From assembly GCF_002157205.1 (NCBI RefSeq), contig NZ_CP021358.1, positions 310,001 to 374,000 of the forward strand: a DNA stretch of 64,000 nt, written 5' to 3'. This document shows positions 58,726-64,000 of the stretch, piece after piece. Each line of letters begins with the position of its first letter. The first letter of the stretch is position 1. The notes under the pieces were generated by a model. It was given only the letters and a program-made list of their open reading frames with translations. It was not told the DNA's origin and did no database searches. Made by a program: the position numbers and the translations under genes. The DNA is from Kushneria marisflavi (GTDB lineage Bacteria; Pseudomonadota; Gammaproteobacteria; Pseudomonadales; Halomonadaceae).

Positions 58726-59561
58726 GACACGCCAAGCTCCCGCAGCCTTTCCTTGAGATAGTCATCGGCGCTATAACGACTGGAAAGCACCACCTCCGGG
58801 CGCGGGTGCAAAAACAGCGGCAGGGACAGACGAGCTCGACCACGCGAGGCGCCTTCCGGATTGACGACCCGATGGGTGGTCGAGGGAAAGTATCCATCGG
58901 ACGCTTCCTGAAGCATGTCGCCCACATTGATGACCAGTTGCCCCGGATCACAGGGCACCGGTAGCCACTGACCGTCACGCCCCTTGACCTCAAGCCCTGC
59001 TTCGTTGGAAGCCGGCAGCACCGTAATCAGATTGATGTCTTCATGGGCACCGGCACGCACGGCACCTTCGCTCTCGCTCCCTTCAAGAGGCGGATAGTAA
59101 AGCACGCGCAAAAGAGTCTGCTGGCTATCGCGAATCATGCTGGAAAGCGCTTCACTAAACTGCCCTGAGACCTCTTCAGGCGTGTTGGCTTCAATCCAGC
59201 TCAGCAGCGTGGTCGCAACATCCTGCGCAATGCGATAGTACTCATCGATATCGGCCTGCAGGCTGTCAGGCACACGGGTCCCAGGATAGATATGAAAATA
59301 TTCCTTGAGATCCTTTTGCGTTTGCCCCTTTGCCGTCTCGGAAATGCTGGCAGGAAAAAAGCCGGCGTGAGTTTCAGGGTCAAAACGCCACTGTTCCTTG
59401 TCCTGGCTTTCAAAGAAGGCCGACCATCCAGCGTAGATCCGTTCGACAAGCGCCTGTGGTACGGGATGGTTACGCACGACGCCAAATCCGGTCTCGCGCA
59501 GCGACTGCGTGAACTTTTGCGCGGCCTGTGCATCCTGGTAATCGACGTTCTGAACGTTCAT
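58722..59561 (-). CDS. 2-oxoglutarate/Fe(II) oxygenase, isopenicillin-N-synthase family
   Basis: A 279-residue non-heme iron oxygenase. The facial triad is H173 and D175 (RAGAHEDINLIT) and H230 (FPSTTHRVVNPEG). The 2-oxoglutarate-binding R244 and S246 are in RARLSLPLF. ATG at 59561 has TGGAG nine bases upstream; a TTG start at 59576 is less likely. The substrate is not known. Its coupled GNAT partner suggests a small-molecule modification pair, an inference only. Confidence 0.88.
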   Translation of the reverse strand: MNVQNVDYQDAQAAQKFTQSLRETGFGVVRNHPVPQALVERIYAGWSAFFESQDKEQWRFDPETHAGFFPASISETAKGQTQKDLKEYFHIYPGTRVPDSLQADIDEYYRIAQDVATTLLSWIEANTPEEVSGQFSEALSSMIRDSQQTLLRVLYYPPLEGSESEGAVRAGAHEDINLITVLPASNEAGLEVKGRDGQWLPVPCDPGQLVINVGDMLQEASDGYFPSTTHRVVNPEGASRGRARLSLPLFLHPRPEVVLSSRYSADDYLKERLRELGVS

Positions 59562-59629
59562 CAATACTGTCTCCAATGCTGATCATTTCATTGCATGATG
59601 GCATGCGCCTGAAGATTGGCAAATTGCAC

Positions 59630-59659
59630 TTGACGTTTCTCCGGGACCTGAATCATGCT
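59630..59659 (+). promoter_or_regulatory. Possible promoter of the cold-shock gene
   Basis: TTGACG at 59630-59635 is followed at 18 bases by CATGCT (59654-59659). If used, it leaves a leader of about 115 bases, which fits cold-shock genes with long 5' untranslated regions. The -10 match is poor. Confidence 0.35.
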
Positions 59660-59784
59660 GCAAAAGGCAGCTTTACAGATAAATCGCTGACTGACACTTC
59701 AATCATCGCTTGTCTGTAAGCCCAACGCATAAACGGGCTGCGGCTCGGTATCACTGCAAATAAAGCAAAGCAAGGACATCAAAG

Positions 59785-59991
59785 ATGGCAACCGGTACTG
59801 TCAAATGGTTTAACGACACAAAGGGATACGGCTTTATCTCTCCCGATGACGGTGGCGACGATCTCTTCGCGCACTTCTCCGAGATTCAGGCTGAAGGCTT
59901 CAAGTCACTTCAGGATGGCCAGAAGGTCTCCTTTGAAGTGACTCAGGGCAAGAAAGGCCTTCAGGCCGCCAATATCAAGGCCGTGGACTGA
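59785..59991 (+). CDS. Cold-shock family RNA-binding protein (CspA-like)
   Basis: A 68-residue single cold-shock domain. It binds single-stranded RNA or DNA and keeps mRNA unstructured. RNP1 is [13 protein letters not shown]2 is DLFAHFSEI, and the opening is [20 protein letters not shown] lies eight bases before the ATG. The leader is about 115-120 bases, and a strong bidirectional terminator follows. Whether this copy is cold-induced is not shown by the sequence. Confidence 0.95.
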   Translation: MATGTVKWFNDTKGYGFISPDDGGDDLFAHFSEIQAEGFKSLQDGQKVSFEVTQGKKGLQAANIKAVD

Positions 59992-60017
59992 TCACTGCGT
60001 CAGCACGTTTGCCTTGC

Positions 60018-60048
60018 AAAAAGCCCGCGCCATGGCGCGGGCTTTTTT
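60018..60048. terminator. Bidirectional terminator after the cold-shock gene
   Basis: GCCCGCGC / GCGCGGGC stem with loop CATG, with AAAAA to the left and TTTTTT to the right, between convergent genes. Confidence 0.92.
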
Positions 60049-60082
60049 ATGGTTGATCGACAAGGCCTCGAAAGGTGATCAA

Positions 60083-60460
60083 TCAGTTATCGAGATTTCT
60101 GGACTCTTCTGCCTGGGTCATGGCGCCCGATGAGTCGACATTGGTCGCGGTATGGGCCGTACCGCCCTCACGAGTACTCATGCTCTCATCACTGTCAGTA
60201 TCCGTGCTCTCCGAGGCTTCATTCATGCCCTGCATGGTGCCTGAATCCTGGTCTGCGGACATGCTGCCATCATCACCCGCCTGCTCGGCGGCGCCTTCAG
60301 AAGTAGCATTGGCGCCTTCACCATCCATCGAATGACTGTTCTGGCTGGCCTCCTCGGCCTGCTGCGCAGCTTCTTCGGAAGGTTCATCCTGACCACAGGC
60401 ACTCAAACCCAATACCATGACGAAGGCCAGACCTGCGGCCGCAATCGTTTTCCCTTTCAT
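60083..60460 (-). CDS. Acidic, methionine-containing lipoprotein of unknown function
   Basis: A 125-residue predicted lipoprotein. The signal sequence from the ATG at 60460 ends VMVLGLSAC, with the Cys near residue 23. GGAG precedes the ATG. The mature part of about 100 residues contains no lysine, only two arginines, many Asp and Glu, and six Met residues, mostly preceded by Ser or Thr. It is low-complexity and probably disordered. Its function is unknown; metal or envelope binding are possibilities only. Confidence 0.7.
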   Translation of the reverse strand: MKGKTIAAAGLAFVMVLGLSACGQDEPSEEAAQQAEEASQNSHSMDGEGANATSEGAAEQAGDDGSMSADQDSGTMQGMNEASESTDTDSDESMSTREGGTAHTATNVDSSGAMTQAEESRNLDN

Positions 60461-60688
60461 CACTCTCTCCCTGACCACCTCAAATAAACGGTTTCTTCAA
60501 TGCTGCAGACCTGACCAACCGGTTCATCAGCTCATGACGGCCCATTTCGATCTGTCACACCAGCGAATCTACTACCTATAGACACAGGATGACGGCCACG
60601 CCGTCGTTGTTTTGTAACATTCAGCTTAATACCAGACAGTGAGGGAGCCTGTGGTCGTCAGGTTCTCGGCCACGTTCACATGAACCTG

Positions 60689-61591
60689 CTACCGTCCTTC
60701 ATAGATAAGCTGACATTCATCAGGAAGAATGACCGATAGTGCACCCGGACAGACTTCTATGGTTGCCTGGGTAAACTCGTGAAATTCGCCATCCAGATTG
60801 ATTGGCAGAGGCGTCTCGCTCTGGAAGTCCATGGACGTAAGCTGATGATAACGGACCAGCTCTCCGTCGGTCGGCAACTCCCGCAACTCCCGGATGGCAT
60901 TGCCCACCCGGCTCAACGAGAAGGATTCAACAGTGAGCACATCCAGCAGACCATCGTTGAGCAGCGCGCGTGGCGCCAGCTCCTGCCCGCCTCCGGCCTG
61001 GCGACCGTTGCCAATCGCCAGCACGATCAGATCACGGTCATAATTGCCATCGCGGGTCTGCAAGTGACAGCGGAAGGGCTCAAAACGCCAGGCCTGCATC
61101 ACGCCTACCAGTGAGTAGGCACCGCCTCCCAGCAGTTTTTTAAGGGCAGGCGGTGTATCACTGGTCACCTTGGCGCCGAAGCCACCCGAAGCCATGTTCA
61201 AAAAATAAAGATCGTTGATGCGACCAACATCAATAGCACGCTTCTTACCGTGAACGGCCAGAGACAGCGCATCAAGCGGCGGATTGGGAATGCCGGTGGC
61301 AGTTGCAAAATCGTTTGCTGTTCCCATGGGGATAATGCCAAGTGCCGGGCGTTTTGAGGATTCAATCCCCATTAGCGCGTTGGTCGCCTCGTGAATCGTC
61401 CCATCACCGCCAGCAACAATAATGCGGTCCAGTTGTTGATCTACCGCTTCCTCGAGAAAGCGGGCAATATCGCCATGCTCCCAGGTCACCCGAACCGAAA
61501 GGTTCACGCCCTCATTTCGAATGCGATCCACTGCTTCACGCAGTTCAGGATTCCCGACCCCCTTGCCATTCACAATCAGCCAGAAATTCAA
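60689..61591 (-). CDS. YegS/DAGK-type lipid kinase
   Basis: A 300-residue kinase that phosphorylates lipids such as diacylglycerol or phosphatidylglycerol. The nucleotide-binding signature is IIVAGGDGTIHEATNALMG. IIPMGTANDFATATGIP and FLNMASGGFGAKVTSDTPP match the YegS group. LDVLTVESFSLSR is in the C-terminal beta domain. The gene stands alone and is divergent from cysJ. Confidence 0.9.
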   Translation of the reverse strand: MNFWLIVNGKGVGNPELREAVDRIRNEGVNLSVRVTWEHGDIARFLEEAVDQQLDRIIVAGGDGTIHEATNALMGIESSKRPALGIIPMGTANDFATATGIPNPPLDALSLAVHGKKRAIDVGRINDLYFLNMASGGFGAKVTSDTPPALKKLLGGGAYSLVGVMQAWRFEPFRCHLQTRDGNYDRDLIVLAIGNGRQAGGGQELAPRALLNDGLLDVLTVESFSLSRVGNAIRELRELPTDGELVRYHQLTSMDFQSETPLPINLDGEFHEFTQATIEVCPGALSVILPDECQLIYEGR

Positions 61592-62078
61592 TCTCGCACT
61601 CCTGTTTTATCGAATTGAGAGACGCCAGTACCATGACGCTATAAAGGCTATCCTAGCAGGCGCACGCGATGCTGACGTATATGCCATATCAAGGTCCTTG
61701 CGCATCACCCTTCTAAACGCGCCATGGCCCGTGCAGACCTTGACCTGGCGACACCGGTCCAATGGCCGTGAATATCAACCTCGTAGCTCACTTGGCACTC
61801 GACGGTTTTTAACCACTCATGGGCACACAGGTTCGAACCGTCCTGCCGATAAGGGTATACTCCGCCGTTTTTATCATTTGCGCGCATGATCCAAGTTTAG
61901 ATCGCAACGGCCTGATATCGAAGGCTAAAGGCATGCTACATTCACCCCCGCCATGGCTTTCGCCTGCAGAAGGGAGCATTGCCTGCGGAGCATGCCGTGC
62001 AGAGGCCGGCTTTAGACGGCACCGTCGCGCTGGTCATGATATTAAGCAGCGGATCAGAACACTGGCAGCCCTGACCTG
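61592..62078. other. Long non-coding region between the lipid kinase and cysJ
   Basis: The full gap to cysJ is 597 bases. No convincing gene is seen; a 102-codon open frame at 61819-62127 has no protein character. One promoter-like pair, TTCGAA at 61832-61837 and TATACT at 61856-61861 (18-base spacing), faces cysJ and has no gene of its own. Confidence 0.45.
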
Positions 62079-62130
62079 CCTTTTAATTCCTTTAAAGTAT
62101 AAAAGCATTATAATTTATACCTTTTAATTC
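62079..62130 (+). promoter_or_regulatory. cysJ promoter region with direct repeat and palindrome
   Basis: CCTTTTAATTC occurs at 62079-62089 and again at 62120-62130, 41 bases apart (four helical turns). Between them a palindrome with arms GTATAAA (62097-62103) and TTTATAC (62114-62120) encloses a perfect -10 box TATAAT at 62109-62114. CysB sites are A/T-rich and unconserved, so CysB is a candidate activator. Confidence 0.6.
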
Positions 62131-62188
62131 ATGGGGGAGGTCGCTAGCATTCGCCTTCCTCCCACGGGGACAGATGAGGATATCCACG

Positions 62189-63997
62189 ATGTCACAAGGC
62201 CCCCTGCTCGACACCAACAGTCCTTTGAATGGCGACCAGGCCCAGCGTCTCAATGACGTTCTGGGTGGTATGGATCGCGATCAAATGACCTGGCTGAGTG
62301 GGTATCTCGCCGGACTCAACGCGTCCGGCGGCCAGCTGAGCGCTGCGTCACCTGCAGGTGCACCACAGACCGCCTCCGCACTACCCGAAATTACTGTTTT
62401 ATATGGCAGCCAGACCGGCAACGCTGAAGGCGTGGCCGAGCAGGCGCGTGATCGCGCCGTGGCGCAAGGCTTCAAGGTTCGCCTGCTCGATATGGCAGAC
62501 GTCACCAAAAAGGATCTCAAGGATCCCGCCAACCTGGTGGTCGTGGTCAGCACCCAGGGTGAAGGTGATCCGCCGGATACTGCCATCAGTTTCTATGAAC
62601 TGATCAATGGCCGCAAGGCGCCCAAACTGGAAGGTCATCGCTTTGCGGTGCTGGGTCTGGGCGACTCGAGCTATGATCAGTTCTGCCAGATGGGCAAGGA
62701 ATTTGATGCCCGACTGGCCGAGCTTGGCGCCGAGCGAATCAGCGATCGCATCGATTGCGATGTTGACTACGAAGAGCCTGCTGAAGCCTGGATCGACACC
62801 GTACTCGGCCGCTACGCAGAACTCTCGGGCGCGACTGCCGCAGCCGCCGCTCAGGGTGCACCGGCTGCCTCGTCCGGTGAAAGCCAGTGGTCCAAGAAGA
62901 ACCCGTTCTATGCCGAGATTCTCGACACGGTGATCCTCAATGACGACGGCTCCAGCAAGGAAACCCGTCATATAGAGCTGTCGCTGGAAGATTCCGGTCT
63001 TGTCTATGAGCCGGGGGATGCGCTGGGCGTCGTCCCACAAAACGATCCGGCCTATGTCGATGAACTGCTCGAGAAGCTCAGAATCAGTCACGACACCGAA
63101 CTGGACACCGGCAGCAAGGTACGTGATGCCCTGTTGGCCGAGTTCGAAGTCACCACGCTGACACGCCCCTTTCTCGAGAAATGGGCCGAACTCAGCGATG
63201 ATGCCGAGCTGCGTCGCATCCTGAGCGATGAAGCCCGAGACGAGTTCAAGGCTTGGGTCTACGGCCGTCACATCATTGATGTGATTGAAGAGTTCCCGGT
63301 CGACAACCTCGATGCTGCCACTTTCACCCAGGCGCTGCGCAAGCTGCCACCGCGGCTTTACTCCATCGCCTCAAGCTATAACGCCGAGCCCGATGAAGTG
63401 CATCTGACGGTCGGTGTTGTACGTTATGAAGCGCATGGACGGGCACGCAATGGCGTCACCACCGGCTATCTTTCCGAGCACGTCAAGCCCGGTGACAAGG
63501 TCCCGATCTATGTCGATCGCAACAAGAACTTCAAGCTGCCGGACGACAACAGCACGCCGGTCATCATGGTAGGTCCGGGGACGGGTGTGGCCCCCTTCCG
63601 CGCCTTCATGCAGGAGCGTGACGATGCGGGCGCTGAAGGCGATAACTGGCTTTTCTTTGGCGATCAGCACTTTCACACCGATTTTCTCTATCAGGCCGAA
63701 TGGCTGAACTGGCGAGAGAAAGGCCTGCTGACCCGTCTGGATGTGGCCTTTTCACGTGATCAGGCCGAAAAGGTCTACGTACAGGATCGCATGCGGGAAA
63801 AAGGGGCAGAACTCTACGCTTGGCTTGAGCGTGGCGCCCATTTTTATGTCTGTGGTGATGGCGAGCGCATGGCAGCCGATGTGCATCAGGCGCTGCTGGA
63901 TATTGCCCGGGAGCACGGTGGCCTCGATGAGGATGCCGCAGCCCAGTATGTCCGCGATCTCCAGCAGTCCAAACGCTACCAGCGGGACGTATACTGA
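62189..63997 (+). CDS. cysJ: Sulfite reductase [NADPH] flavoprotein alpha component
   Basis: Carries electrons from NADPH through FAD and FMN to the CysI hemoprotein, which reduces sulfite to sulfide. It has 602 residues from the ATG at 62189, with TGAGGA upstream; an ATG at 62174 is possible. The flavodoxin domain shows VLYGSQTGNAEGVAEQ and VVVVSTQGEGDPPD. FAD binding is at RLYSIASS, and NADPH binding at MVGPGTGVAPFRAFMQER and YVCGDGERMAADVH. The partner cysI would be expected downstream, outside the window. The protein ends three bases before the window edge and is complete. Confidence 0.95.
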   Translation: MSQGPLLDTNSPLNGDQAQRLNDVLGGMDRDQMTWLSGYLAGLNASGGQLSAASPAGAPQTASALPEITVLYGSQTGNAEGVAEQARDRAVAQGFKVRLLDMADVTKKDLKDPANLVVVVSTQGEGDPPDTAISFYELINGRKAPKLEGHRFAVLGLGDSSYDQFCQMGKEFDARLAELGAERISDRIDCDVDYEEPAEAWIDTVLGRYAELSGATAAAAAQGAPAASSGESQWSKKNPFYAEILDTVILNDDGSSKETRHIELSLEDSGLVYEPGDALGVVPQNDPAYVDELLEKLRISHDTELDTGSKVRDALLAEFEVTTLTRPFLEKWAELSDDAELRRILSDEARDEFKAWVYGRHIIDVIEEFPVDNLDAATFTQALRKLPPRLYSIASSYNAEPDEVHLTVGVVRYEAHGRARNGVTTGYLSEHVKPGDKVPIYVDRNKNFKLPDDNSTPVIMVGPGTGVAPFRAFMQERDDAGAEGDNWLFFGDQHFHTDFLYQAEWLNWREKGLLTRLDVAFSRDQAEKVYVQDRMREKGAELYAWLERGAHFYVCGDGERMAADVHQALLDIAREHGGLDEDAAAQYVRDLQQSKRYQRDVY

Positions 63998-64000
63998 ACA

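Noticed and set aside
60585..60616. GACGGC/GCCGTC hairpin followed by GTTGTTTTG on the plus strand
   Set aside because: No plus-strand gene ends before it; on the minus strand, where the lipid-kinase transcript would read, no T-run follows.
61826..61845. GGTTCGAACC resembling a tRNA T-loop
   Set aside because: No acceptor, D or anticodon stems can be paired around it on either strand.
61819..62127. 102-codon open frame before cysJ
   Set aside because: No ribosome-binding site or domain, and it runs through the cysJ promoter elements.

Overview
The window looks like an ordinary stretch of chromosome from a moderately halophilic gammaproteobacterium. It is most likely a member of the Halomonadaceae (Halomonas, Kushneria or Chromohalobacter type). 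This is an inference from the protein sequences, the moderately high GC content, the acidic low-lysine surface proteins, the BCCT, Ktr and Na+/H+ transport genes, and the pseudomonad-like order of the asd-fimV-truA-trpF-accD-folC-SPOR-cvpA-purF-metZ block. I saw no rRNA, tRNA, CRISPR array, phage, insertion sequence or defence island.

Layout. 1-435 is the 5' end of serS. 731-9629 carries a ydiJ-type FAD/Fe-S dehydrogenase, a cation/proton antiporter, a BCCT transporter, a concentrative nucleoside transporter and cobO. 9692-13873 holds an orphan metal-chelate binding protein, a SIMPL protein, and a KtrA/KtrB potassium uptake pair in which ktrA is split by an in-frame TAA. 13971-22012 has argP, a lipoprotein, a thiamine-binding-type protein, cfa, an aromatic aminotransferase, an EF-hand lipoprotein, a MATE pump, a secreted protein and a LysR regulator. 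22084-37949 is a long minus-strand run of biosynthetic genes (leuC-leuD-methyltransferase-leuB, GNAT-asd, fimV-truA-trpF-accD-folC-SPOR-cvpA-purF-metZ), with a divergent LysR gene at 38106.

38106-50579 contains tsx, cysE, aroC-prmB with divergent smrB, an alpha/beta hydrolase, a 28-codon membrane ORF with its own TATAAT box, an AEC transporter, gpsA-sixA and a two-component system. 50658-63997 contains a Bax-like glucosaminidase, htpG, a YkvA protein, slt, an ExoD-CDF-TM2 cluster, a GNAT/2OG-oxygenase pair, a cold-shock gene, an acidic lipoprotein, a YegS-type lipid kinase and cysJ.

How the genes fit together. Tsx and the CNT carrier could form an outer/inner membrane nucleoside route. CysE, CysJ and MetZ serve sulfur assimilation; Asd, LeuBCD, TrpF, AroC and the aminotransferase serve amino-acid synthesis. 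SmrB and PrmB are both ribosome-linked. The antiporter, BCCT carrier, Ktr system and Cfa fit osmotic and membrane adaptation.

I found no clearly new multi-gene system. The points most worth checking are the nonsense codon in ktrA, a repeat-and-palindrome promoter before cysJ, the tiny membrane ORF at 45382-45468, a 16-base-pair hairpin across the end of the AEC gene, and nested palindromes between leuC and its divergent regulator. Start codons were adjusted by eye from ribosome-binding sites and signal peptides, so several differ from the longest open frame.
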